Positions 44,756 to 56,766 of a DNA stretch of 64,000 nt are shown one piece after another (within the stretch, counting starts at the first letter, position 1; each line of letters begins with the position of its first letter). The notes below the pieces were generated by a model, which was not told the origin of the DNA, searched no databases, and worked only from the letters and a program-made list of their open reading frames with translations. Position numbers and translations under genes: made by a program. Source of the DNA: Mercurialis annua (lineage: Eukaryota > Streptophyta > Magnoliopsida > Malpighiales > Euphorbiaceae); assembly GCF_937616625.2 (NCBI RefSeq), contig NC_065570.1, positions 39,625,665 through 39,689,664 on the forward strand. The letters are read 5' to 3'.

Positions 44756-45296
44756 AACTTTTCACAATTCAATCGACGGGTACTGTAGTTACTCCACAAA
44801 TTTCACCGTTCGTATCGATTCCTCCGTCGACACTCCTCACCAGTTTGTGATTCAAGCTTCCCTTTTGAAGATTAATGAGTAACTTGGATAAAATTGATGT
44901 TTTGATGAAGAAACTTGAGTTAAGAAGTGATTATGAAGGTTTGATTGGATTCCTAGATTATGCTATGTTTAATAACAACTATAAAAAGAAGAAATGATAT
45001 AAAATTGGAGAATTTTGGTTTCTACGGTTTTCTTTGGCCACATAAATGCATTTTTATATAGTTAAAGGTCTCAAATAGTCCTTCAACTTTAATTACTAAT
45101 TTAATTGCCCATAACCATATATACCTAACCAATACACTACAATAAATCAATACACAATATCAGAAAACTTCAATCTCGATATTAATTTTTGAAATTAATT
45201 TTTAATATTATTATTCCGTGAAATTAAATACCAAATATTTATTATTCCAGAATTTTTTAATTACTATATCCAAATTTTAAAAGTATTTTCCATAAT
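44756..45296. other. Non-coding flank between the viral sequence and the second Tat element
   Basis: About 540 bp with higher GC at its start (catcgattcctccgtcgac-like text) and AT-rich after 45000. No gene or repeat was recognised; it may be original target DNA. Confidence 0.4.
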
Positions 45297-45894
45297 TGAT
45301 AACAAGATAAATGGACCGACCTCAATAAGAGGCATGGCAACCCGAGGTTACCAAATAACCAAAGATACTCCGACCGAGAAGGGCACAACCAAAACCCAAA
45401 CCGATGACTATACAATCCGAAGCAAGACAACCGAAGCAAGACAATTCAGGTAAAAACCTACATAACAGAAATCCACGGTAAAAACATCCTCGTGTAAAAC
45501 CGATCAGAGCATTCAATTGATCACATCTCGAAAATACCGAACATAACCACTCTGATTACTAGGAGACAGCTTGACAGAAGGTACTCTGACATTCTCTGCA
45601 ATCTCGGCATTGACAAAGAGAATTACATCAGACCTGTCGGCCCAGATAACGAGAAACAAATGAATAGTATAAAAGACTAAGAAAAAGTAGGTAAAAAGGT
45701 TAATACTCTTTCCTCTGTAAACAATCAACTATTTTCACTTCTTATTCTCTCTCTCACTAAAACACTTATTGACTTGGTCGTCAGAGAGGTTTGCCGTAAT
45801 CCCATTCCGGCAATCTTTCTAACGGTTGTGCTATGCGTACATTTTCGAAGACACCGCCATACCTGAGATACACCCCCTAATCCACAAGTTATCA
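45297..45894 (+). repeat. 5' LTR of the second Tat element (598 bp)
   Basis: Starts TGATAACAAG and ends CAAGTTATCA; the termini TGATAAC and GTTATCA are perfect inverted repeats. A TATAAAA box is at 45668-45674. The primer site follows directly. No second copy is in the window. Confidence 0.8.
45668..45674 (+). promoter_or_regulatory. TATA box of the Tat 5' LTR
   Basis: TATAAAA, about 220 bp before the LTR end, is a plausible start of the element's RNA. Confidence 0.55.
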
Positions 45895-45912
45895 TTTGGC
45901 GCCGTCTGTGGG
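45895..45912 (+). promoter_or_regulatory. Primer binding site of the Tat element
   Basis: TTTGGCGCCGTCTGTGGG directly after the LTR. This string is the usual start of the internal region in plant Tat elements, pairing with a tRNA 3' end. Confidence 0.8.
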
Positions 45913-45955
45913 TAAGAAAGTTTCCCCCTTTCTATCTCACCGGCGGGCGACAGAG

Positions 45956-46065
45956 ATGAGTAGAGTAGAAGGAGATGAACCTCTAGCCAAGGAAACAGAT
46001 ATTCATAGTAAGGTAGTAGGGGATGGACTTAATGCACAACCACGAAGGGCTAACGAAGACGGCTC
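45956..46065 (+). pseudogene. Tat gag, N-terminal fragment
   Basis: ATG 45956 opens a gag frame (MSRVEGDEPLAKETDIHS) that is cut at 46065 by the solo LTR insertion. It resumes after the duplication at 48246. Confidence 0.6.
46061..46065. repeat. 5 bp target-site duplication (ggctc)
   Basis: Repeated at 48241-48245 after the inserted LTR. Confidence 0.85.
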
Positions 46066-48240
46066 TATCACGACCCAATCTCATGGACCGAGACCGGCAC
46101 TAGGGAATGGGAGTGGTAGCTCCGAAACCCGTAGCAAGCCTCAAAACGTAAAATAATTTTTTGCAACGTCAAACATCATGCATGACATACTCATACACGT
46201 GTCATGCTAAGAACATGCCAGGTATACTTATCATCTTCTGACAATCACAATTATCATAACGCAGCAAGCATAAAACATTCATACTTTAAAACATGAAAGT
46301 TATATAAACAGAAAACCGTTTAATACAAACTAATATACAAAACATCTATCTACTGCAGCTCTAAGAGTAAAGTACTGTTTCTTTACATACTTTCAAAAAT
46401 ACAGACTTTTGGAATAGGATCGAAGTCCGTTGCTTCAAAAACGTCTTTCACCTGAGAGAAAAACTGTGAGGGGTCAGTATATGGGAATATACTGAGTGAG
46501 TTCATACATTTACTAATAAGTATTCAAGTAAAATATAAAACAATGCAATAGCATTCAAATCACATGCAGCCAAGTACAAGATCCGATTAAAACTCTAATC
46601 CTCGAACATATCGATCATATACATATAAACAAATCAAATTGATCCAAATGGTCCAACCCGGGAGTGTTCACACTCTACCACGTCGATCGCGACCAGACTC
46701 TTAATTCCAAAGTGTGAGTCCAACTCACTAGATACGAGGCTCAGGTTACACCTTAACCGAGTTCTCGCTCGTATCGAATTCATTATCCAACTTCGAAAAT
46801 TCATATTCATAATAAAGATTACAGCTGTATCAAATCAAAACTGGTGATCACACAGTCCTATTGTTTCCTAATAGGTAGCACGTTCCATCAGATCAATACT
46901 GGTTTCAAACCAATCATATATGTATTTCATGTCAAAACATTGCATTGAAAGCATTCAATTCAAATGTAAAGCAATATAAAATATTTGCTTATGTAAATAA
47001 TTTAAAAGCAAATTATATAAACTCACAGAAAATGCTTATCCAAAAATACATTGGGGCTCAGAAACGTCAAGCTTCCCGAACTCCTGGTCCAGCTGCTTCT
47101 TGCCTCGCCGGATCTAAAACAATTTCAAAACGTTTGACTTACATCTGAATCATATTCTAAGATTGACTCTAGACTCGAGACACGACACGCTACACTCATT
47201 AACCGTCGTGCTTCTCACGCGCATATTCCGATAAACGGTTTCTAACTCGTTTACGGTTCGTATCTCTTTTCTAATTCAATTCACGTTCAACCTCATTAGG
47301 TTAAAAATTCAATCAAATGATAATAAATCGACTTCAACCTCGATACGCGAATACAAAACGGGGTATCGAAACAAAACAGTTGGGTAAAAGGGTCCAGGTG
47401 CACGTTCAGTGCATTGCGGTGCATGTTCGTGCACCTCCTGCTGGTGCACGTTCGTGCACCACATGTTGGTGCACGCTCGTGCACCATTGATAGTGCACGT
47501 TCGTGCTCCTCATGTGCACGCTCGTGCACCTCGTGCACGGCCCTCCAAAATCCATTTTTCGGGGCTTTCCGACGTGCTATACGCCTAATTCCGCATCCTA
47601 ACACATCGAAAACACTAAATCTAAACTTAAAACATCCAAATTCGATTCTAAAACCGTTAAAACGATAAAATAGTTCCGTGGCCTAAAATATTAACTCGAT
47701 ATATCAAGAAATCAATCCATCCAAACAACAAAACATCAAGCTTATCGTGATTCGCCATTGAAATACGTTCGATTCAAGGTTCGGAACGTCGAAAACGGAC
47801 GAGAAACGAGATCGTGCGATGAAACCGCAATCTATCGTCGAAGAAATGGAAAGAAAGGAAGGAATAGAAAGTGAAGGATTCTAGATCCTTCATCTGATGA
47901 AGGAAATGATATATATACTGGATAAATTGCACATTGGTCCTTGAAACTTTTCAAAAATTACAATTTAGTCCAAAACCTATCCGCGTCCTAATTTAAACGA
48001 TCTCTGATTGACTCGAGAATTTTACCATAAATACTATAAAATATTTTGCGAACATTGGCGAAATAATTTCCATTACGGGATTTATAATTTATTTTATATT
48101 AATTTCCGAAGTTATATCTTTAATTCCCGTAAAACCGCTTCATAAAAATTATTTTCATTCCTGATATAATTAAATTAAATTCTTTTTAATTTAATCGGAA
48201 TTCACGAAACGTGGCACGACTTAATAATTGGGGTATTACA
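46066..48240 (-). mobile_element. Solo LTR of a Tekay/Del-type element (2175 bp), minus strand
   Basis: On the minus strand it starts TGTAATACCCCAATTATTAA and ends GGGTCGTGATA, like the solo LTR at 37477-39602, and is flanked by ggctc duplications. Shared blocks with that LTR include the region of the poly(A)-proximal end (ctcccattccctag...ccggtctcgg...) and the catctgatgaagg motif. It holds palindrome array 2 about 710 bp from its start. Confidence 0.9.
47418..47540. repeat. Palindrome array 2 (core GGTGCACG..CGTGCACC)
   Basis: Units: GGTGCATGTTCGTGCACC (47418-47435), GGTGCACGTTCGTGCACC (47443-47460, perfect arms), GGTGCACGCTCGTGCACC (47468-47485), AGTGCACGTTCGTGCTCC (47492-47509) and a GTGCACGCTCGTGCAC copy near 47513-47528. 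The period is about 25 bp. The position inside the LTR matches array 1, but the sequence is unrelated. Confidence 0.9.
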
Positions 48241-48245
48241 GGCTC

Positions 48246-50227
48246 GTTTTGCCCGGCCACGACTTCAGGAGGTAGAACACATTTAGGCACCTCATCTGGA
48301 GTAACCACTCAGTACCCGTGTTGAATGCCTTTCTTAGGAACCATCCCACCAACTTCATACTACACACCTACGAACCAAACATCCTAATTTTTTTTATCTA
48401 AGACCAGGTGTAGCCTCCATCAACCTTACATTCACCCCAGTCAACACATCCACACCTATGACGACACCGATCACAGAAAACCAAAATCCTACCCCAACAC
48501 AAATACAAGAGTATATCGAGTTCCACGCTCGACAGTTAGCTTTCCTTCAGCAAGTGCAACAAGGCCATACTCGGTCACCAGCTCCCACCACCTCTCGAGG
48601 CAATATCACCACCCCTCCATATGTGCCAGCACCACTGCCTCACCCCCCCCCCCAGAATTTTACCAAGGGCAAACAACACCCGCGGAAGCCAACCCCGAGA
48701 AAAATCAGAAAGAGCAGCAAAACCAAAGGGACGAGCATATGAACCCAACTGGAAACAGAACTCCTGAAGGACCGAGAAAGACCCCGAAACGAGTAGAAAT
48801 TGAAGTAAGTGTGGACAGCTCAGGTACAGACTCGGTAAAGAAAAAGAATCTAGAGCAGGAAATCACAGAAAGGGTGAGAACCGAGATGGAAAAATTCAGA
48901 AGAAGGGAACCGAAGAGCACAAGTTTCCTTAACATTTGAAACCCGTTGTCGGCCGAGATTCGAGACGAACCCTTCCCTTTGAACTACAATACACCACAGC
49001 TAGATTATTACAATGGAACATGAGACCCGATCACCCACTTGAGTTGTTTCCAGGTGGCCATGATGGTGCAAAGCTTATCTGATGCCGTCTGTAAACTGTT
49101 TCCAACAACTCTAAAAGGACCGGCAGCAATCTGGTACCAAAGTCTGAAAGAAGGCTCTATCCAGAGTTTCGACGAGCTAGCGATAGCTTTCCGAACTTCG
49201 CTATCAAAAACCTGGGGAAAGCTTGCAAAGCTTTATCGGCAGATTCAACGCCGAAGCTGTCGAAGTAGAAAATTTAAATGATTATACCGTGATAGACGCT
49301 ATGAAGGATAACGCTACAATGATGGCGTTCCAGGACAACCTGATAACAAACCCGGTACAAAATTACTCCCAGCTCATGGATCGAGCCTGGAATTACATCA
49401 ACTTGGATGAAGAACAACGAAGAAAACCCGCACAAACAACGGCGCAACCCCAGATGGCAAGACCGACCTTCAATCAGACTGCCAGGCAGAACAGGTTCAG
49501 GCCAAGAGAACAGCGACAACCCCTACCTCCTCGGATGGAACCACACCGGCCGGTAAAGATAGAAGACCAAGTCTTCATCCCACTCAACACGCCGATATTG
49601 CACATCCTAATGTGGATTCAAAAGAACAACGAGCCGGTAAGATACCCACCAAAGTTACAATATGAGGGGGACAGAAAGAAATATTGCCAATTCCATGACG
49701 GTCACGGCCACGTCACCGATGAGTGTGGAAGTCTCAAGAAAGAAATAGATCGATTGGTGCAAGTCGGTCGCTTAAAAGACTTCGTGGCACAAAGCAAAAG
49801 TTATAACCCAGGAGGGAACACCCGGGGAGAGCATAGCGGGAAGAGAGATGAGGCCCCACCTCCTAAAAGACTAAATGTATCAGGAGTAATTAACACAATA
49901 GCAGGGGGAATGGCTGATCCGGAATACAGACGAGGCAGGCGAAAAAGGAAAAAAATGCTGATGAACATATCGATAGCTAAACCCCTACCGGATGTCAGTT
50001 TTGGGCCAGCCGATGGCGAAGGAGTAGACTTTCCACACCAGGACCCGCTAATCTCGGGACTAATAGAAAAGTTTTGGGTAATGAGACAGCTAATAGATGA
50101 AGGAAGCTCGATAAATCTCATTACGAAGGAAGCATACCTCGGAATTGGATGCTCAATATTAAACCTCAAACCGATCAGAACACCCCTCGTCGGCCTAGGG
50201 GAGCACCGGTCCGGGCAGAAGGAGTAG
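48246..50227 (+). pseudogene. Tat gag and protease start, second element
   Basis: Gag continues from 48246. Core: LNYNTPQLDYYNGT near 48980, FPTTLKGPAAIWYQSL near 49110, and the zinc-knuckle-like KKYCQFHDGHGHVTDECGSL near 49675-49730, typical of Tat gag. A protease active site follows: RQLIDEGSSINLI near 50090 (family form LIDGGSS, here Glu for Gly). Frameshifts near 48740, 48940 and 49225 and a stop near 49022 (TGA) break the frame. A run of 12 C at 48645-48656 adds another likely shift. Confidence 0.8.
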
Positions 50228-51116
50228 CGGAGTTAACGGTCGAACCGGGAAAGGAGACTGAAACACCAGAAGGAGGTTTAATCGGCATCACCAAGATATT
50301 TAAATCACTGTTCATAGTGGTAGATATGCCACTGGCCTACAATGTAATCCTCGGTAGACAATTGCTATTCAATACCGGAGCCGTCACATGCATAAAATAC
50401 TTATCAATGAAAATTCCTACCGTGGATGGCGTGGTAACTATCAAAGGGAGGCAAGACATAGCCAAGCAATGCTACTTTGTTTCCATGAAAGGCGTATCAG
50501 AGACCCTGGCCATTGAAACAATGGAGATACCTAACTCGGATGAGGGCAAACTCGAACCACACGGAAAGCTAGAAAAAGTTAATCTAACTGGAGTAATCAC
50601 GAGACCGGTCAAAATAGGCGCTGAGTTACCCAAGCAAATAAAACAAGAGATAACTGACATGCTATCCAGGAACGAAGTAGAATTTGTCAACTTCCAAGGC
50701 AAAATAGAAGGTGTAGACCGAGCAATCATTTCACATAAGCCGAATGTGGATCCAAAATACAAGCTGGTCAAACAGAAGAAAAGAGCTTTCGCAGTGGATA
50801 GACAAATCGCAATTAGAACCGAGGTGGACAAGCTATTGGCAGCTGGTTTCATCAGAATAGTGGACTACCCGGAGTGGTTATCAAACGTCGTGCTCATAAA
50901 GAAACCGAACGGAAAGTGGAGACTATGCATAGATTTCACAGATCTAAACCGGGCATGCCCCAAAGATAGCTATCCTCTACCGAACATTGATCTGCTAGTC
51001 GACTAAACAAGCGGCTACGAAGTCTACTCGTTCATAGATGCGGCCCAAGGGTAGCACCAGATACCAATGCACAAGGACGATGAAGAGAAAACGAGCTTTG
51101 TAACCGACAATGGCAC
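50149..51116 (+). pseudogene. Tat protease C-terminal part and reverse transcriptase N-terminal part
   Basis: AYNVILGRQLLFNTGAV near 50335 is the protease flap-to-end block. The RT start has WLSNVVLIKKPNGKWRLCID, then FTDLNRACPKDSYPLPNID near 50875-51000. TAA near 51004 and TAG near 51046 interrupt it. The palm motif SFIDAAQG is visible near 51030. Homology stops at about 51116 at the LTR fragment. Confidence 0.8.
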
Positions 51117-51395
51117 ATACTGGGAGTGATTGCTCTGAAACCCGTAGCAAGCCTAAAAACCTTTATAAATATTTTGCATTTCAAAAACATAAAAAGGTTT
51201 ATAACTTCATCCAAAAGTACTTTAAAACCTTTACTGAAAACACAATTATAGACTGTGATTGTATCTCCAGACTTCATGGCATAATTGTCAATTCACATAA
51301 CACATTAAGCCTATCTGAATACAATACCAACAATAATTCGCAAATCAAGACCATATATTACATATGATCTGTTTTCAGAAAATACTGTTAAAACC
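51117..51395 (-). mobile_element. Truncated Tekay-like LTR fragment
   Basis: Begins with gagtgattgctctgaaaccc then gtagcaagcct, matching the end zone of the other Tekay LTRs (gggagtggtagctccgaaac...), but its terminal ~50 bp and most of its length are missing. It joins the cut RT on the left and the full 3' LTR on the right. Confidence 0.6.
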
Positions 51396-53614
51396 TATCA
51401 AGACCCGAAATCTCGAATCGAGACCGGCTCTAGGGAATGGGAGTGGTAGCTCCGAAACCCGTAGCACGCCTAAACCACTCTAAACGTTTCACGATTTAAT
51501 CAAATAAGCAATCATGCAAAACAATTTCAGAAAAGCTTTTAAAACAATTCATTTATAAACATCTAATCACATTCCGAAAACTATACATAGAAACTAGGGT
51601 CTTGCAGTGTGATGCCACATCAAGCATTGCCCCGTTTTGCACATCAAACACAAACGGTTTAAGAACGGATAAAACTATTCAAGTTTATAAAATATTAGAG
51701 TATAGATAATAAGTAAAACCATTTGACCATATAAAAACTAGGACTAGACTACTGTAGCGCTATTGATCGAAACCTTCTTTTTACATACTTCAAAAGACAA
51801 ACTTCTGAAGCAAGGATAGAAGTCTGTCGCGTCAAAAGACTATTTACCTGAAAGTGGTTAAAACAACAGGGTCAGTCAAAACTGAGTGAGTTCATAGTTT
51901 ACAAGTTAGTATTCTATAAATCAAAACAATGATACAATTCATTCATGTATATGCATCTGAATATAACTTTCGATTGAAACCCTAATCTTCGATTCATTGA
52001 GTCTTCTTTGCGATCAAAATGATTAACTTAATCCTGATGGTAGGTTCCGGGATAGTTCAACCGAGTGACTCATTAGATACAGGTCACAGGATAGTTCCAC
52101 CGAGCTAACCTTGTATCTAAACCCGATAGAGACGTCTTCAAAAACAAATGAAGAAGCAAATAGCTCAAATTTAACTGGTGATCACGTAGTTCCTATTGCC
52201 GCCCAATAGGAAAGCATGTTTCATCGGATCTATACTGGTTTCAAGATACCGATGCATGTATTTCATTCAAAGCATTTTTGATAATAAATCATGCTATGCA
52301 ATTCATATATAAAAAATTTGCATTTAGAAAGAAATGCATTATCAATACATCAAATGTAAATACATATAAACTCACTGTTTGCTATTCCAAAAACTTTAAT
52401 CACACGACACCCTCAAGCTCCTTGTCCGGTAGCTGGTTGCCTCGCCGAATCTAGGAAACAAACAGACATAACTCGAGTAAGAATTCAACTCTAAGGACAT
52501 TCTAGACTCGAGATATACATATACACGTAACTCGTCTAGTTCTAATCGCGTCTAATCTCAATTCGTTCCATCTAACTCTATGCGGCTTTAGGTTTACAAC
52601 TTATACCTTAAACCTAAGCGTCTAAATTTCATGTTTTCAGAGTCCGTTAACTTCAAACAACTCAAAACACCAAGCATTGAACTTCGGAACATAAAAACGA
52701 GTCACAAATGACCGAAAAATGGCTCGAAATTGGTTCTGGCACGACGTGAGAACCTTCCTCATGTCGTGAGGGCTACCTCACATCGTGAGGACTCTCCTCA
52801 CGTCGTGACGAACCATCCTCACGTCGTGAGGGCACACTCTCACATCGTGAGAGTTGCTCTCACATCGTGAGAGATGTTCTCACTTCGTGAGAAACATGAA
52901 AACAGCCCCGGCTCCGATTTCAACGTGCTAACGACACTTCCGCACCTACCCATCATCAAAACGACACTCCAAACCATCACAAACATAGGAAAAACGCTTA
53001 AAACTAATCAAATACGTAACTTCGATATGGTTTCGTAGAAACTCTGACTATTCTATCAAAAAAACCCATCAAATTAAACCAAACAAACCTTAAAATGATT
53101 AGGCACCTTTATAGTCCTTCGATTTATGATCGTTTTGCAGCGAAAACCGTCAAATTCAGACGAGAAATGGTAAACCTAGGTGATGGCGAATTTGATCGTG
53201 AAAATGGTGAGAAACGAAGTCTATATCTTCATTTTTAAATGAAGCAGCTCAAACTCGTACTTTAACTCAATTTCTTAATTAACATCCGCGTCCAATCTTA
53301 AAACAGTCTCAGAATTACACAAAATTTTACCGATAAATTCTTAAAAAAACAATTCGGACAACGGCGTAAAAATTATTAGCTCGGGACCTATCTTTTATTT
53401 TATAATAATTTTCTTAGATTTTCCTTAGTCCCGCTAATACCCACTCTATCGAATAATAATTACTAATAAAAATTATTATTCTACGATCAATATTATAAAC
53501 TTATTCTGACTATAATTGTTAACTCTATTTCCATTTCCGACCTACTTGACCTAAATTTCATGATTCAAGACACGTGGCACAATTTAATGCCTTACCAATT
53601 TATCGATTATTACA
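51396..53614 (-). repeat. 3' LTR of the third Tekay element (2219 bp)
   Basis: On the minus strand it starts TGTAATAATCGATAAATTGG and ends GGGTCTTGATA. About the last 570 bp (51396-51960) match the 5' LTR copy at 58775-59342, for example aacatctaatcacatt... against aacatctaatcatatt.... It holds palindrome array 3. Confidence 0.85.
52757..52893. repeat. Palindrome array 3 (core CTCAC..TCGTGAG), 20 bp period
   Basis: Seven units with a 20 bp period: CCTCATGTCGTGAGG (52757), CCTCACATCGTGAGG (52776), CCTCACGTCGTGACG (52796), CCTCACGTCGTGAGG (52817), CTCTCACATCGTGAGAG (52837 and 52857) and TTCTCACTTCGTGAGAA (52877). Outer bases change in pairs: CC/GG, CTC/GAG, TTC/GAA. A weaker unit precedes at about 52738-52752. 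Confidence 0.9.
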
Positions 53615-53630
53615 TTCACCCCTCCTAAAT
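53615..53630 (-). promoter_or_regulatory. Polypurine tract before the 3' LTR of the third Tekay element
   Basis: The minus strand reads TTAGGAGGGGTGAA directly before TGTAATAATC, a primer for plus-strand DNA synthesis. The sequence gaattcgaggacgaattt just before it is shared with the fourth element. Confidence 0.75.
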
Positions 53631-53639
53631 TCGTCCTCG

Positions 53640-54100
53640 AATTTAAATTTTAGCCACGTACCGGGGATAAACAGATGCGGATATTTTTGTCGCATATCTT
53701 CCTCCGTTTCCCACATACAGTCATCAACAAAATGGTTTCTTCAAAGAACTTTCACCATTGGAAAATCTTTGGTCCGAAGCTTCCGTATTTGCATATCGAT
53801 AACCTCCACTGGTTCTTCTTCGTATAATAACTCTTCGTTCACTTCCACTGTTTGCAGTTGAATCACACGCGAGGGATCTGACACATATTTCTGAAGCATG
53901 AAGATATGAAACACAGGATGAACCTGTGACATATCTGGTGGCAAATCCAGCTTGTAAGCGACCTTTCTGATACGTTCCATAATCTGGTATGGACCCACAT
54001 ACCTTGGAGATAACTTTCCTTTCTTTCCAAAACGAACTACACCTTTCATAGGTGATACCTTGAGAAAAACATAATATATCTTTTCTCTTTGGGTCTGCAT
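53640..54100 (-). pseudogene. Integrase C-terminal part and chromodomain, third Tekay element
   Basis: GKLSPRYVGPYQIMERI is the GPY/F-like module near 54020. It is followed by HPVFHIFMLQKYVSDPS, and at 53810-53660 a chromodomain (VEVIDMQIRKLRTKDFPMVK, then MWETEEDM). This places the element among chromoviruses. A TGA at about 53739-53741 replaces a Trp codon inside the chromodomain. Confidence 0.85.
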
Positions 54101-55130
54101 AACTTTTCTGTCGGCTGAAGGCGATGTTTAAACGTTGTCTAATCCGGGGTATGTTCTCTGAGGTACTCTGAACAATCTCTGCTCCCGTCAATTTTCTTTC
54201 TCCGACCTCATCCGAATAGATAGGGGATCTACACTTGCATCCATATAGGGCCTCATAAGGAGTCATCTCAATGCTCGAGTGATAACTATTGTTATATGAG
54301 AACTCCACCAACGGTAAGTATGTATCCCAACTTCCTCCAAAATCCAAAACACACAAATGAAGCATATCTTCTAGAGTTTGAATTGTCCTTTCAGACTGAC
54401 CATCTGTCTGAGGATGAAAAGCAGTGATGAAGTCTAACTGCGTTCCCAATGCTTCTTGCGAAATTTTCTAGAAATGAGAGGTACAAACTGAACCTCTATC
54501 AGATAAAATTGATAAAGTAACTCCATGTAAACTGACAATCATGTCAATATACACCTATGCCAATTTCGCTGCTGAATATGATAGAATAAAGTGTGCTGAC
54601 TTTGTCAGACGATCCATAATCACCCATATAGAATCAAAACCTTTTTGTGTCCTTGTTAATCCAACTAAAATATCCATGGTGATCCTTTCCCATTTCCACT
54701 CTTGAATAGGTAAGGGTTGTAGAAATCCATATGGTCATTGGTGTTCCAACTTGACTTGTTGACAAGTCGGGCACTTGGCTACGAATTTCGCGATGTCCTT
54801 CTTCATTCCATTCCACCAATACATCTCCTTGATGTCACTATACATCTTAGTTTATCCAGGATGTATATTGTACATCAATCCATGGGTCTCCCCAAAATCT
54901 TCTTTCTCAAATCATCCAGATTTGGCACATACAATCTGGTTCCATGCCTCAAAGTTCCGTTGACAACGCTGGAATCTTGATTCTTTCCTTGTTGAACTTC
55001 ATCTATCAGTCGTTTCAGTTGGGGATCCTCCGCTTGTCATTCCTTAAATCGATCAATCAACATTGGTCGAATACTCAACTGAGCTAACAAACTTCCAAGG
55101 TTTGAAACTTCAAACTTAACCCTTGGCTAT
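54101..55130 (-). pseudogene. Integrase core and zinc domain, third Tekay element
   Basis: The core ends with DFITAFHPQTDGQSERTIQT (catalytic Glu in SER) near 54410, followed by GSWDTYLPLVEFSYNNSYHS and YEALYGCKCRSPI. Upstream, near 54850-54750, the plus strand encodes on its complement the [10 protein letters not shown] block and CPTCQQVK zinc end. Stops near 54470 and 54840 and frameshifts break it. Confidence 0.8.
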
Positions 55131-55209
55131 ACAACTTATGAATCTCTTTAGCTAATGGTCTTTGCCACGTTATAGTAATGTGCGCAAGACTGCCTACAGA
55201 CTTTCTGCT

Positions 55210-55704
55210 CAAAGCATCCGCCAACATATTGGCCTTACCGGGATGGTACTGAATCGTATAATCGTAATCCTTTAGCAACTCTAACCATATTCTCTGCCAA
55301 AGGTTTTACTCAGGTTGATCAAAGATATACTTCAAACTCTTATGATCCGTGAATATCTCACATGTTGCTCCATATAAGTAATGCCTCCAAATCTTCAAAG
55401 CAAAAATTACTGCTGCTAACTCTAAATCGTGAGTCGAATAGTTCACTTCATTCTTCTTTAGCTGTCGAGAAGCATAGGCTATCACTTGACCATGCTGCAT
55501 TAAAACGCATCCTAATCCAACTCTTGAAGCATCACAATACACTGTGAATCCTTCTGTTCCTTCGGGTAATGCTAATACTGGTGCTGTCGTTAGGCACTCC
55601 TTCAGTTTTAGAAAACTGACTTCGCACTTATCCGTCCAATCAAACTTAGCATTCTTTTGAGTTAACTTTGTCAATGGTGCAGAAATCCTCAAAAAGTCAT
55701 GCAC
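55210..55704 (-). pseudogene. RNase H, third Tekay element
   Basis: [20 protein letters not shown] (first Asp), [20 protein letters not shown] (Glu), [12 protein letters not shown] (Asp), then YHPGKANMLADALSRK (last Asp). All four catalytic positions are kept. A TAA near 55304 splits it. Confidence 0.88.
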
Positions 55705-55770
55705 GAACCGTCTTTAGTATCATGCTAAACCCAGGAAACTACGGATCTCCGTAACTTAACTAGGTCTCTC

Positions 55771-56498
55771 CTACTCGGACACAACTTCAATCTTCTTTGG
55801 GTCGACCATAATTCCATTTTTAGACACCACATGTCCCAAAAATGCCACTTCCTTTAGCCGAAATTCGCACTTGGAAAACTTGGCGTAGAGCTGATGCTCT
55901 GTCAATACTTGGAGTACTAATCGCAAATGATGCGCGTGCTCTTCCTCCGAACGCGAGTATATCAGAATATCATCGATGAAAACAATCACAAATTGATCTA
56001 AAAACGGCTTAAACACTCGATTCATCAAGTCCATGAAAGTCGCTGGTGCATTGGTCAATCCAAATGACATCACCAGAAACTCGTAGTGTCCATAATGAGT
56101 CCTAAAAGCAGTTTTTGAAATATCATCATTTCAAAACTTCAATTGATGATAACCTGACTTAACTCAATCTTGGAAAAATACTTTGCTCCATGCAACTGAT
56201 CAAACAAAACATCAATTATTGGTAGGGGATACTTATTCTTGATCGTAACCTTGTTCAACTGACGATAATCTATGCACAACCATTGCGATCCATCTTTCTT
56301 CTTAACAAATAACACTGGTGCACCCCACGGGGGTTCACTAGGTCTTATAAATCCACGATCCAGAAACGTTTCTAGGTGGTCTTTAAGTTCCTTTAGTTTT
56401 GCTGGCGCCATTCGATATGAGGGTATAGATATTGGTTTTGCATCAGGAGCCAACTCGATACAAAACTCAATCTCTCGATCTGGTGGTAATTCAGGCAA
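55771..56498 (-). pseudogene. Reverse transcriptase, third Tekay element
   Basis: [19 protein letters not shown] and [20 protein letters not shown] near 56310-56260 are classic chromovirus RT. The palm block is damaged near 56180-56130 (KIELSQ instead of KIDLRSG, with a lost Asp and a stop). [12 protein letters not shown] starts near 56070 and FIDDILIYS near 55980 is intact. Confidence 0.88.
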
Positions 56499-56766
56499 TT
56501 ATTCTAGAAAAATATCTGGATACTCAGACACCACTGGTACATCCTGCACCGCTCCAATTTTCTTTTGCACATCCTTTACAATGGCCAAAAATCCTTGACA
56601 TCCCATTCTTAGCATCTGACACGCTTTGATGGCCGAAATGATATTAATTCGCAGGCGATTCCAACTTGTCACCCTGAATTGAAATAGGTTCAGCTCTAGG
56701 CGGACTAAACGTGACTATCTTCTTACGGCACTCCACACTGGCATAGTGCTGGGCTAGCCAATCCAT

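Larger units (their letters stand above)
45297..51116 (+). mobile_element. Second Tat/Retand gypsy element, plus strand, 3'-truncated
   Basis: 5' LTR 45297-45894, primer site 45895-45912, gag and protease to about 50400, RT start to 51116, where it is cut by LTR debris. The gag zinc motif and protease are of Tat type. A minus-strand solo Tekay LTR is inserted at 46066-48240. RNase H, integrase and 3' LTR are missing. Confidence 0.85.

Noticed and set aside
45257..45728. Minus-strand frames over the Tat LTR
   Set aside because: The region is bounded by TGATAAC/GTTATCA LTR ends and followed by a primer site; the frames are incidental.
47296..47668. His/Glu/Arg repeat frames (HERAHEEHERA-like)
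   Set aside because: They are translations of the GTGCACG palindrome array.
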